Below, piece after piece: positions 46,410-54,391 of a stretch of 64,000 bases of DNA (positions within the stretch are counted from its first letter, which is position 1; the number at the start of each line of letters is the position of its first letter). This DNA comes from Streptomyces sp. MMG1121. Lineage in GTDB: Bacteria > Actinomycetota > Actinomycetes > Streptomycetales > Streptomycetaceae. The notes beneath the pieces are model-generated. The model saw only the letters and a list, made by a program, of their open reading frames with translations, did not search any database and was not told the origin of the DNA. The stretch spans positions 1 to 64,000 of the forward strand of contig NZ_LGDV01000251.1 in the NCBI RefSeq assembly GCF_001280015.1. Reading direction: 5' to 3'. Position numbers and translations under genes: made by a program.

Positions 46410-46855
46410 GCGAGCGGCACATCCACATGGCCGGGCACGTCACCGAGCGGCACATCATCCGGGCGGGCCAGGGCGGCGGCCGGGACGTGTTCGAGTACGC
46501 GCTCGTCAGGGTCGTGCCACGCGTGGAGCGCGGCGAGTGCATCAACGCGGGCGTGATCGTCTACAGCCGCGCGAAGGCCTACGTCGGCGCCCGTACCCAT
46601 CTGGACGAGGCCCGGCTGCTCGCCCTGGACCCGGCGGCCGACGTGGCCGGGATCCGGGCCGCGCTCGACGCGGTCGAGCGGCACTGCGCGGGCGGCGAGC
46701 AGGCCGGGCAGGCGGCCGGGGACGACGCCGGGCGCCGATTCCGCTGGCTGATCGCGCCCCGCTCCACCGTCGTCCAGCCCGGCCCCGTGCACACCGGCCT
46801 GACCGCCGACCCGGCGGCCGAGACGGAGCGCTTGCTCGACCTCCTGGTGAGGTAA
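46406..46855 (+). CDS. DUF3037 domain protein
   Basis: 149 residues. DVFEYALVRVVPRVERGECI and NAGVIVYSRAKAYVGAR are the diagnostic DUF3037 blocks. GRRFRWLIAPRSTVVQPGPV and TERLLDLLVR end the protein. It begins with GTG 46406 overlapping the kinase stop. DUF3037 genes recur beside HipA-like kinase genes in diverse bacteria, but no function is established. It could be the kinase's substrate, activator or antidote. ATG 46427 is a later alternative start. Confidence 0.85.
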   Translation: MSERHIHMAGHVTERHIIRAGQGGGRDVFEYALVRVVPRVERGECINAGVIVYSRAKAYVGARTHLDEARLLALDPAADVAGIRAALDAVERHCAGGEQAGQAAGDDAGRRFRWLIAPRSTVVQPGPVHTGLTADPAAETERLLDLLVR

Positions 46856-46880
46856 TGGATCACACGCGCGCGGTGTGGCG

Positions 46881-46941
46881 TTGACACCGGGTGCCAGGGC
46901 TTCTAGCGTCACGGGTACCGAAGGTACTAAGCGGTCGCTCA
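46881..46941 (+). promoter_or_regulatory. HrdB-type promoter and TetR-like operator for the SDR operon
   Basis: TTGACA (46881-46886) and TAGCGT (46904-46909) are separated by exactly 17 nt, a near-consensus housekeeping promoter. Downstream, at about +13 to +26, TAAGCGGTCGCTCA (46928-46941) contains the perfect dyad AGCG-GT-CGCT, similar to operators of TetR-type repressors. The start codon lies 37 nt further on. Confidence 0.65.
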
Positions 46942-46977
46942 CCGCACCACAGGTTCTCTCAAGGGCGAGGAGAAACA

Positions 46978-47739
46978 ATGTCCACCACTGAACAGCGGGT
47001 CGCGGTAGTCACCGGCGCGGCACGCGGCATCGGCGCCGCCACCGCCGTACGGCTGGCCGCCGAGGGTCGCGCGGTCGCCGTGATCGACCTGGACGAGGCC
47101 GCCTGCAAGGACACCGTCGAGAAGATCACCGCGGCCGGCGGCAAGGCGATCGCGGTCGGCGCGGACGTCTCCGACGAGGCGCAGGTCGAGGCGGCGATCG
47201 CCCGGATCGTCGAGGAGCTGGGCGCCCCGACGATCCTGGTCAACAACGCGGGCGTGCTGCGCGACAACCTGCTGTTCAAGATGAGCGTCTCCGACTGGGA
47301 CACCGTCATGAACGTGCATCTGCGCGGCTCGTTCCTGATGACCAAGGCCGTCCAGAAGCACATGGTCGACGCGGGCTTCGGCCGTGTCGTCAACCTCTCC
47401 TCGTCCTCGGCGCTCGGCAACCGCGGCCAGGTCAACTACTCGGCCGCCAAGGCCGGTCTGCAGGGCTTCACCAAGACCCTCGCCATCGAGCTGGGCAAGT
47501 TCGGCATCACCGCCAACGCCGTCGCCCCCGGCTTCATCGCCACCGAGATGACCAAGGCCACCGCCGACCGCGTCGGCATGGGCTTCGACGACTTCAAGGC
47601 CGCGGCCGCCACCGCGATCCCGGTGCAGCGCGTCGGCGAGCCCGAGGACATCGCCAACGCCATCGCCTTCTTCACCGGCGAGGCGGCCGGCTTCGTCTCC
47701 GGCCAGGTGCTGTACGTCGCCGGCGGACCGCTCGACTAG
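46978..47739 (+). CDS. Short-chain dehydrogenase/reductase, FabG-like
   Basis: 253 residues of the classical SDR family. The nucleotide-binding GAARGIGAAT, NNAG motif, catalytic Ser in LSSSSALG and YSAAK (Tyr-x3-Lys) are all present. The sequence resembles 3-oxoacyl-ACP reductases. GCGAGGAG precedes ATG 46978. The second SDR gene follows after 21 nt. From memory the S. coelicolor counterparts are the SCO1345/SCO1346 pair. Whether it acts on ACP- or CoA-linked substrates is not shown. Confidence 0.87.
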   Translation: MSTTEQRVAVVTGAARGIGAATAVRLAAEGRAVAVIDLDEAACKDTVEKITAAGGKAIAVGADVSDEAQVEAAIARIVEELGAPTILVNNAGVLRDNLLFKMSVSDWDTVMNVHLRGSFLMTKAVQKHMVDAGFGRVVNLSSSSALGNRGQVNYSAAKAGLQGFTKTLAIELGKFGITANAVAPGFIATEMTKATADRVGMGFDDFKAAAATAIPVQRVGEPEDIANAIAFFTGEAAGFVSGQVLYVAGGPLD

Positions 47740-47760
47740 GAATCCTGGGGAAACACCGAC

Positions 47761-48522
47761 ATGACTGAACTCCCGGAGCTGTCCGGCAAGGTCGCCCTCG
47801 TCACGGGCGCGAGCCGCGGCATCGGCTACGGCGTCGCCGAGGCACTGGTCGCCCGCGGCGACCGCGTGTGCATCACCGGTCGCAACGAGGACGCGCTGAA
47901 GGAGGCCGTCGAGGCGCTCGGCGCCGAACGCGTCATCGGCGTCGCCGGCAAGGCCCACGACCTCGACCACCAGACCCAGGCCGTCGAGCGGACCATGGAG
48001 GCCTTCGGCCGCCTCGACCACCTGGTCAACAACGCGGGCACCAACCCCGTGTTCGGGCCCATGGCGGACCTCGACCTGAACGTCGCCCGCAAGGTCTTCG
48101 AGACCAACGTGATCTCCGCGCTCGGCTTCGCCCAGAAGACCTGGCACGCCTGGCAGAAGGACAACGGCGGCGCCATCGTCAACATCGCCTCGGTCGCGGG
48201 CCTCGCGCCCTCGCCGTTCATCGGTGCCTACGGGGTCAGCAAGGCCGCGATGATCAACCTGACCCAGCAGCTCGCGCACGAGTTCGCCCCGCGGGTAAGG
48301 GTCAACGCCATCGCCCCGGCCGTGATCAAGACCAAGTTCGCGCAGGCCCTGTACGAGGGCCGGGAGGAGGAGGCGGCCGCCGCCTATCCGCTCGCCCGGC
48401 TCGGCGTGCCCTCGGACATCGGCGGCGCCGCGGCCTTCCTCACCTCCGAGCAGTCCGACTGGATCACCGGCCAGACGCTCGTCGTGGACGGCGGCATCTT
48501 CCTCAACGCCGGCGTGGGCTGA
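47761..48522 (+). CDS. Short-chain dehydrogenase/reductase
   Basis: 253 residues. GASRGIGYGV is the cofactor loop and RNEDAL an adenine-ribose contact, suggesting NADP preference. NNAGTNPVF, NIASVAGLAPSP (catalytic Ser) and YGVSKAAM (Tyr-x3-Lys) complete the active site. It is a paralogue, not a copy, of the preceding gene and is in the same operon (21-nt gap). The two probably act in one pathway, plausibly fatty-acid or polyketide-like reduction. A terminator follows at 48531. Confidence 0.87.
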   Translation: MTELPELSGKVALVTGASRGIGYGVAEALVARGDRVCITGRNEDALKEAVEALGAERVIGVAGKAHDLDHQTQAVERTMEAFGRLDHLVNNAGTNPVFGPMADLDLNVARKVFETNVISALGFAQKTWHAWQKDNGGAIVNIASVAGLAPSPFIGAYGVSKAAMINLTQQLAHEFAPRVRVNAIAPAVIKTKFAQALYEGREEEAAAAYPLARLGVPSDIGGAAAFLTSEQSDWITGQTLVVDGGIFLNAGVG

Positions 48523-48530
48523 TCATGCGT

Positions 48531-48568
48531 TTCCGGGCGCCGATTTTCGGACGGATCGGCGCCCGGAA
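48531..48568 (+). terminator. Terminator of the SDR operon
   Basis: TTCCGGGCGCCGAT (48531-48544) pairs perfectly with ATCGGCGCCCGGAA (48555-48568) over a 10-nt loop, eight bases after the stop codon. Confidence 0.8.
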
Positions 48569-48711
48569 GACCCCACGCGATCCGCACAGCGAACTGACAA
48601 CGTCGTCATAGCGGAGTCGATCAAGCAGCCCTGTTCCAGGGGAGGTTCGCAGAACCGAACGCTGCGGTAAGGTCTGCCGACCCTTGGTACGGCGGATCGA
48701 GGAGCGTGCGC

Positions 48712-50289
48712 GTGTTCAACCGGAACCGATTCCTGCGGAGAGTCGCGGCGATCGCGTCCATGTCCCTGGTGGCCGGGTGCGGCCTGCTGTCCGACGGCAG
48801 CGGCGGCGGCAAGGGCCCGATCGTCGTCGGGACCACCAGCGCGCCCAGCACCCTGGACCCGGCCGGCGCCTGGGACGGCTCCTGGGAGCTGTACCGGAAC
48901 ATCTTCCAGACACTCGTCGCCTACCCCAACGGCGCCACCACCCCGCAGCCCGACGCCGCCAAGAGCTGCGCCTTCACCGACTCCTCCAGCCGCACCTACC
49001 GCTGCGAGCTGCGCCCGGGCCTGAAGTTCGCCGACGGCGACCCGCTGACCGCGAGCGCCGTCAAGTACTCCATCGACCGCATCCGCACGATCAACGCCCC
49101 CGGCGGCCCCGCCGGACTGCTCGGCAGCCTGGACCGGGTGCAGGCGCTCGGCGGGAGCGAGGTCGTCTTCCACCTCAACCGGCCCGACGCCACCTTCCCG
49201 TTCGTGCTGGCCACCCCCGCCATGTCGATCGTCGACCCGGACGACTACCCGGCGCGCTCCCTGCGCAAGGACGCCGAGGTCCACGGCTCCGGGCCGTACA
49301 AGCTCCAGTCGTACGACGAGGGCAAGCAGGCCGTCCTCGTCGGCAACGGGAACTACCAGGGTTTCGCCGAGCGGCAGAACGACGCGGTGACCATCCGCTA
49401 CTTCCAGGACTCGGCCGCGATGGTCGAGGCGCTGCGGGCCAAGCGGATCGACGTCACCTACCGCGGCCTCGCCGCCGACGACATCCTCGCCCTCCAGCAG
49501 CGCGGCGACGCCAACCTGCAACTCGTCGACGGCACCGGCACCGACATCAGCTACCTGGTGTTCAACCCTCAGGACCCCTGGGCGAAGGAGCCCGCCGTCC
49601 GCAGGGCCGTCGCCCAGATCGTCGACCGGGGCGCCATCGCGCACAAGGTCTACAAGGACACCGTCGACCCGCTGTACTCGATGGTCCCCAAGGGCCTGAC
49701 CGGCCACACCACCGACTTCTTCGACGACTTCGGCGACCCGAGCGTGCCCAAGGCCCGCAAGATCCTCTCCGACGCGGGCATCCACCAGCGCGTCCCGCTC
49801 ACCCTCTGGTACACCACCGACCGCTACGGCTCCGAGACGGCCCTGATGTTCCAGGAGCTGAAGCGGCAGCTGGAGGCGTCCGGGCTGTTCACCATCACCC
49901 TCGAGAGCCGCCCCTGGAAGACCTTCGTGGTCGGCTACCAGAAGGGCGAGTACCCGGTGTTCGGCCGCGGCTGGTTCCCGGACTTCCCCGACGCGGACAA
50001 CTTCATCGCCCCGTTCGTCGGCGAGCACAACGCGCTCGGCACGCCGTACCCCGCGAAGGAGATCACCGACAAGCTGTTGCCGCACTCGCGTGCGGAGAGC
50101 GACCGCGCCCAGACGGTCAAGGACCTGGAGCAGGCCCAGCAGATCATGGTGAACGACGCCCGCCTGATCCCGCTGTGGCAGGGCCGGCAGTACATCGCGG
50201 CCAGCGAGGACGTCTCCGGCGGCGAGCAGGCCCTCGACCCGTCGACGATCATGATGATGTGGACACTGCACCGCAAGACCAGCTGGTGA
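48712..50289 (+). CDS. Peptide/oligosaccharide ABC transporter substrate-binding lipoprotein (family 5)
   Basis: 525 residues. A basic N-region (RNRFLRRVAAI) and a lipobox (LVAGC) predict a lipoprotein. The solute-binding family 5 fold is evident in LDPAGAWDGSWELYRNIFQT, YRCELRPGLKFADGDPLTA, AVKYSIDRIR and PDFPDADNFIAPFVG. GAGGAG (48699-48704) suits GTG 48712 better than GTG 48706. No permease or ATPase gene follows, so it must work with components encoded elsewhere or act as an orphan. Confidence 0.87.
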   Translation: MFNRNRFLRRVAAIASMSLVAGCGLLSDGSGGGKGPIVVGTTSAPSTLDPAGAWDGSWELYRNIFQTLVAYPNGATTPQPDAAKSCAFTDSSSRTYRCELRPGLKFADGDPLTASAVKYSIDRIRTINAPGGPAGLLGSLDRVQALGGSEVVFHLNRPDATFPFVLATPAMSIVDPDDYPARSLRKDAEVHGSGPYKLQSYDEGKQAVLVGNGNYQGFAERQNDAVTIRYFQDSAAMVEALRAKRIDVTYRGLAADDILALQQRGDANLQLVDGTGTDISYLVFNPQDPWAKEPAVRRAVAQIVDRGAIAHKVYKDTVDPLYSMVPKGLTGHTTDFFDDFGDPSVPKARKILSDAGIHQRVPLTLWYTTDRYGSETALMFQELKRQLEASGLFTITLESRPWKTFVVGYQKGEYPVFGRGWFPDFPDADNFIAPFVGEHNALGTPYPAKEITDKLLPHSRAESDRAQTVKDLEQAQQIMVNDARLIPLWQGRQYIAASEDVSGGEQALDPSTIMMMWTLHRKTSW

Positions 50290-50381
50290 AGCGGCCTTGC
50301 GGTGCCCGTTGTCAGTGGTCGCCTGTAGGTTCTGGAACCTGGAAGTGACCGCGTAGTCGACAGCCACCGTGAGGACTTGAC

Positions 50382-51083
50382 GTGACCGACATCGCCATGC
50401 TGCCCGAATCCTGGCGCGGGGTTCTGGGCGACGAGCTGCAGCAGCCCTACTTCAAGGAGCTGACCGAGTTCGTCGAGGAGGAGCGGGCGAAAGGTCCCGT
50501 CTATCCGCCGCGCGACGAGGTCTTCGCCGCGCTGGACGCCACGCCGTACGACAAGGTCAAGGTCCTCGTCCTGGGCCAGGACCCCTACCACGGCGAGGGC
50601 CAGGGCCACGGCCTGTGCTTCTCGGTCCGCCCCGGCGTGAAGACCCCGCCCTCGCTGCGGAACATCTACAAGGAGATGAAGGAGGAGCTGGGCCTGCCGA
50701 TTCCGGACAACGGCTATCTGATGCCGTGGGCCGAGCAGGGCGTCCTGCTGCTCAACGCGGTCCTCACCGTCCGGGCCGGCGAGGCCAACTCGCACAAGGG
50801 CAAGGGCTGGGAGAAGTTCACGGACGCCGTGATCCGCGCGGTCGCCGACCGGTGCGACCCGGCGGTCTTCGTGCTGTGGGGCAACTACGCGCAGAAGAAG
50901 CTGCCGCTGATCGACGAGAAGCGGCACGTGGTGGTCAAGGGCGCGCACCCCTCGCCGCTGTCCGCGAGGCGTTTCTTCGGCTCCCGCCCGTTCACGCAGA
51001 TCAACGAGGCGATCTCGGCCCAGGGCCACGAGCCGGTCGACTGGCGCATCCCGAACCTGGGCAAGCTCGAGCCGGTGGCGTGA
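50382..51083 (+). CDS. ung: Uracil-DNA glycosylase, family 1
   Basis: 233 residues. The water-activating loop GQDPYHG (D67), CFSVRPGVKTPPSLRNIYKE, LLNAVLTVRAGEANSHKGKG and the DNA-intercalation loop HPSPLSARRFFG are all canonical. It removes uracil from DNA as the first step of base excision repair. GTG 50382 follows GAGGA. It stands alone between the binding-lipoprotein gene and a hypothetical gene. Confidence 0.96.
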   Translation: MTDIAMLPESWRGVLGDELQQPYFKELTEFVEEERAKGPVYPPRDEVFAALDATPYDKVKVLVLGQDPYHGEGQGHGLCFSVRPGVKTPPSLRNIYKEMKEELGLPIPDNGYLMPWAEQGVLLLNAVLTVRAGEANSHKGKGWEKFTDAVIRAVADRCDPAVFVLWGNYAQKKLPLIDEKRHVVVKGAHPSPLSARRFFGSRPFTQINEAISAQGHEPVDWRIPNLGKLEPVA

Positions 51084-51097
51084 TCCCAGGTGATCCC

Positions 51098-51129
51098 CGG
51101 CCGGCGCCGCGCCCCGGCCGGCGCCGAGC
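51098..51129 (+). repeat. 15-bp direct repeat, potential hairpin after ung
   Basis: CCCCGGCCGGCGCCG occurs at 51098-51112 and 51115-51129. The unit is itself rich in GGCC/GGCGCC palindromes, so it can fold and may end ung transcription. Confidence 0.5.
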
Positions 51130-51243
51130 CGGCTGGCGTGGCGCCGTGCCGTGTCGGGGCCGCCTGCCCCGGTTTGGCCCCACCGCCGGTTAGCGTCGGG
51201 TCAGGCGGCTGACCAGACATCCGACGACGGGCCGGAGGACGCG

Positions 51244-51729
51244 GTGGCGGAGCGACAGGAGCACACGGCGCCGGACGCCGTGCTGACGCGGATCGGGCAG
51301 GTCGTGATGCTGTACCACGGCGGCGACCGCGAGGAGGCCCGCAGCCGCCTTCTCGACCTGTGGGCGGAGATCGGCGAGGCCGGGGACCCGCTGCACCGCT
51401 GCACCCTGGCCCACTACCTCGCGGACACCCAGGACGACCCTGCGGACGAACTCGCCTGGGACCTCAGGGCGTTGTCGGCGGCGGAGGAGGTGACCGACGG
51501 CCCCGGCGGCGACCCGCCCGGCGTCCGCGGCTTCTTCCCGTCCCTGCACCTCAACCTGGCCGCCGACTATGTGAAGCTCGGCCGCGCCGAGGCCGCCCGC
51601 AGCCATGTGCGCCGCGCTCGCCGGGCGGCCGGAGCACTGTCCGACGACCGGTACGGGGACGGGGTACGGGCCGCGATCAGCCGACTGGAGCTGAGGTTGG
51701 GGGAGGACGGCCGGCGCTTCGGGGAGTGA
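51244..51729 (+). CDS. Hypothetical helical-repeat (TPR-like) protein
   Basis: 161 residues, mostly helical. DREEARSRLLDLWAEIGEAG, LHRCTLAHYLADTQDDPADE and LHLNLAADYVKLGRAEAARS have the size and hydrophobic spacing of TPR-type helix pairs. No enzyme motif is seen. GGAGG (51234-51238) is 5 nt before GTG 51244; the longer open frame from 51151 is not supported. Similar genes occur in Streptomyces. A scaffold or protein-interaction role is a guess from the fold. Confidence 0.72.
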   Translation: MAERQEHTAPDAVLTRIGQVVMLYHGGDREEARSRLLDLWAEIGEAGDPLHRCTLAHYLADTQDDPADELAWDLRALSAAEEVTDGPGGDPPGVRGFFPSLHLNLAADYVKLGRAEAARSHVRRARRAAGALSDDRYGDGVRAAISRLELRLGEDGRRFGE

Positions 51730-51743
51730 GCCGCACCCCGGTC

Positions 51744-52208
51744 TCACTGGTCGTACGTCTGCTCGCAGATCCGTGCCTCCGGGCTGTCCCCGCTCCAGCC
51801 GCCGTACTTCCTGCCGAGGGCGCAGACGTCCGGGGTCCTCGGGGCCGAGTCCCGCAGGTCCGGGGCGGCGCCGTGCGAGCGCCGGGGGTGCGTGCGGGGG
51901 TGCGGGGGAGCGGGTGCGGGTGCCGGTGGCCGGGGCGCGGCGACCGGTGGTGCCTCGGTCGTGTGCCGCGGGGCGGCCGGTTTCCTGTGCTGGGGACGCC
52001 GGGACGGGCCCGCCATCTCCAGGGCCTCGCGGGCCGGTGCCTGGACCACCCGAGGCTCCGTGCTGCCGTCCGGCCGGGGCGCCGTCGGCAGGGCGGGGGC
52101 CGTGTCCGGCGGCGCGGGTGTCGCCGGGCGCTGTACCGTCACACAGCCGGAGAGGGCCGAGAAGGCCACGGTGACCAGGAGCGCTGCGGTGGTGGTCGTT
52201 CGATGCAC
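51744..52208 (-). CDS. Proline-rich putative lipoprotein
   Basis: 154 residues. A signal sequence (TTTAALLVTVAFSALSGC) ends at a lipobox Cys. The middle is a long Pro/Ala/Arg-rich linker, and the C-terminal 35 residues contain a conserved-looking end (PDVCALGRKYGGWSGDSPEA, RICEQTYDQ) with two cysteines. It starts at GTG 52208. This resembles small Streptomyces exported proteins with a wall-spanning linker. No function is known. Confidence 0.65.
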   Translation of the reverse strand: MHRTTTTAALLVTVAFSALSGCVTVQRPATPAPPDTAPALPTAPRPDGSTEPRVVQAPAREALEMAGPSRRPQHRKPAAPRHTTEAPPVAAPRPPAPAPAPPHPRTHPRRSHGAAPDLRDSAPRTPDVCALGRKYGGWSGDSPEARICEQTYDQ

Positions 52209-52322
52209 CCGGGCAACTCTGCTGGTTCGATGCCCGAGTCGGCACCGGTGGCCGAGGCGGATGCCCCCGCACGGGTGATCTCGTACCCCGTACGGAGGGT
52301 TCCGGTGGAGCGGAGGTGACGT

Positions 52323-52835
52323 TCAGTCGCCGGTGGCGCCGTCGAGGCGCTCGCGGATCAGGTCGGCGTGGCCGTTGTGACGGGCGTACTCCTCGATCAT
52401 GTGGGTGTAGATCCAGCGCAGGTTGAACGGCGTCTGCGTGAACCTGCTCTTGCCCCGGGACAGATCGTCGAGCCCGAAGCCGGCCGCGTTCCGCCGGGCG
52501 ATCTCGATCTCCGCCTGCCAGGTCGCGTACGCCTCCCGCCAGGTGTCGGTCCCGGTGGGGTGGAAGTCGCCGTCCTGGTCCTCGTCGGAGTAGTAGATCG
52601 GCCCCGGGTCGTCGCCCGTCAGCACTTTGCGGAACCAACCGCGCTCGCACTCGGCCAGATGCCGCACCAGCCCCATGAGGGACAGCTCGGAGGGCGGCAC
52701 GGACGCGGTGCGCAGCTGCTCGTCGGTCAGCCCCTCGCACTTGTCGGCCAGCGTCCGGCGGTGGTAGTCCAACCAGCCCTCCAACATGGCGCGTTCACCG
52801 GCGGTCTGGTCGGGCTCTCGGCGTTCGGTTGTCAT
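52323..52835 (-). CDS. DinB-family protein (DUF664)
   Basis: 170 residues of the four-helix DinB/YfiT-like fold. The three metal-ligand histidine positions are visible: H29 in LDYHRRTL, H in MGLVRHLAECERGW and H in MIEEYARHNGHADLIRERLD. Such proteins include thiol-dependent S-transferases using bacillithiol or mycothiol. Mycothiol is the Streptomyces thiol. ATG 52835 (MTTERREP) is used. Substrate unknown. Confidence 0.87.
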   Translation of the reverse strand: MTTERREPDQTAGERAMLEGWLDYHRRTLADKCEGLTDEQLRTASVPPSELSLMGLVRHLAECERGWFRKVLTGDDPGPIYYSDEDQDGDFHPTGTDTWREAYATWQAEIEIARRNAAGFGLDDLSRGKSRFTQTPFNLRWIYTHMIEEYARHNGHADLIRERLDGATGD

Positions 52836-52898
52836 GGCCGTATCCTCGCCGAAGTCCCTCTCGCCCCACCAGTGGATTCCAGTGGTCCACAGGGGCTT

Positions 52899-53186
52899 TC
52901 ACCGGCCGAGCATCCCCGTGAGCGGCTCCCCAAGCCCCTGCGGACCGTCGGCGGATCCGGTACCTCGGCGCTGAACGAACCGGCCGCGCACGAGAACATC
53001 AGCCCGTCCGCCCAGGCGGCCAGGGACAGCACATGCCGGTCCGGGTCGGGGGAGCCCACGGCGGTGGGCATCGCGGCCAGTTGTCCCTTGAAGACGGCGC
53101 GGGCGCGGTCGTGGAAGGCGCGCAGTTCGGGGCGGCGGGTGGCCTCCAGGGCGAGTTCGTGGCGGGCGATCAGCAGGTCGCGGGCA
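52899..53186 (-). pseudogene. TetR-family regulator C-terminal remnant
   Basis: Minus-strand sequence reads ARDLLIARHELALEATRRPE, then LSLAAWADGLMFSCAAGSFS, the C-terminal ligand domain of a TetR-type regulator. The HTH is missing and the frame shifts near 52940, after which GLGEPLTGMLGR and a TGA complete the expected protein end. Its truncated 5' edge abuts the truncated 5' edge of a flavin monooxygenase remnant on the other strand. Confidence 0.75.
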
Positions 53187-53187
53187 G

Positions 53188-53450
53188 GGCGGCAACCAGG
53201 CCGTCGCGGACGCGGTCGTCCTCGCCGACCACTGCGCCGACCTGCCCGCCCACAGCGCCGCCCGGCTCCCGCGCACCACGGCGATCGCCCGCCAGGCCAT
53301 CAAGGTCGCCCGTGTGAACATGGCGGGCAGCCGCGCCGCCGTCGCCGTACGCGACACCGTCATCGCCGCCCTGTCCAGGGCCGGACCCGCGCTCTTCCTG
53401 CGCGGCTTCGACGGCATCGCCGACCGGCGGCCCCCGTATGCTGCTCGGGA
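53188..53450 (+). pseudogene. FAD-dependent monooxygenase C-terminal remnant
   Basis: Plus-strand sequence reads GGNQAVADAVVLADHCADLP, then ARLPRTTAIARQAIKVARVN and LSRAGPALFLRGFDGIADRR. This is the end of a PHBH-type flavin monooxygenase, after the last FAD-contact motif. It has no start and its stop is not found before the next gene begins. It is head to head with the TetR remnant, with both 5' halves deleted at about 53187. Confidence 0.75.
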
Positions 53451-53479
53451 CACACCTATGGGCGCACAGGGGAGAGCAC

Positions 53480-54391
53480 GTGAAGGTCGGCTGCATCGGA
53501 CTCGGGGACATCGCGCGGAAGGCGTACCTGCCGGTGCTGGCCACGCAGCCCGGGATCGACCTCCACCTGCAGACCCGGACGCCCGCCACCCTCGACCGGG
53601 TCGCGGACACCCTGCACCTGCCGGCCGAGCGACGCCACACCACGCTGGACGCGCTGCTCGCCGCCGGCCTCGACGCGGCCTTCGTGCACGCGCCGACCGC
53701 TGCCCACCCCGAGATCGTCACGCGGCTGCTGGAGGCGGGCGTACCTACGTACGTGGACAAGCCGCTCGCCTACGAACTCGCCGACTCCGAACGGCTGGTG
53801 AGCCTCGCCGAGGAGCGCGGCGTCTGCCTCTTCGTCGGTTTCAACCGCCGCTACGCCCCCGGGTACGCGCAGTGCCTGGAGCATCCGCGCGAGCTGATCC
53901 TCATGCAGAAGAACCGGATCGGGCTGCCCGAGGAACCGCGGTCGATGATCCTGGACGATTTCATCCACGTCGTCGACACCCTGCGGTTCCTGGCGCCCGG
54001 TCCGGTCGACGACGTCACCGTGCGTGCCCGCGTCGAGGACGGGCTGCTGCACCACGTCGTGCTCCAGCTCGGCGGGGACGGTTTCACCGCGCTCGGCGTG
54101 ATGAACCGGCTCAGCGGCTCCACCGAAGAGATCCTTGAGGTCTCCGGGCAGGACACCAAGCGCCAGGTGGTCAACCTCGCCGAGGTGATCGACCACAAGG
54201 GCCAGCCGACGGTGCGCCGGCGCGGCGACTGGGTGCCGGTGGCCCGGCAGCGCGGCATCGAGCAGGCGGTCCTCGCCTTCCTCGACGCCGTGCGGGCCGG
54301 AAAGGTGCTCAGCGCCCGGGACGCGCTGGCGACTCATGAGCTGTGCGAGCGGGTGGTACGAGCGGTTGGGGACCGCTCCGGCGCAGCCTGA
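53480..54391 (+). CDS. Gfo/Idh/MocA-family oxidoreductase
   Basis: 303 residues. The Rossmann start MKVGCIGLGDIARKAYLPVL and the AFVHAPTAAHPE and YVDKPLAYELADS loops are typical, with the catalytic-lysine region VDKPL. The C-terminal half holds the substrate beta-sheet (DDFIHVVDTLRFL). Substrate is likely a sugar, inositol or related compound; no cluster context helps. GGGGAGAG precedes GTG 53480; the longer frame from 53438 runs into the monooxygenase remnant. Its last 83 nt overlap the 3' end of lnt. Confidence 0.87.
   Translation: MKVGCIGLGDIARKAYLPVLATQPGIDLHLQTRTPATLDRVADTLHLPAERRHTTLDALLAAGLDAAFVHAPTAAHPEIVTRLLEAGVPTYVDKPLAYELADSERLVSLAEERGVCLFVGFNRRYAPGYAQCLEHPRELILMQKNRIGLPEEPRSMILDDFIHVVDTLRFLAPGPVDDVTVRARVEDGLLHHVVLQLGGDGFTALGVMNRLSGSTEEILEVSGQDTKRQVVNLAEVIDHKGQPTVRRRGDWVPVARQRGIEQAVLAFLDAVRAGKVLSARDALATHELCERVVRAVGDRSGAA

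Noticed and set aside
45633..46855. A classical HipBA toxin-antitoxin locus
   Set aside because: There is no HTH HipB gene, and the kinase lacks the N-terminal part of HipA. Only a kinase/DUF3037 pairing is supported.
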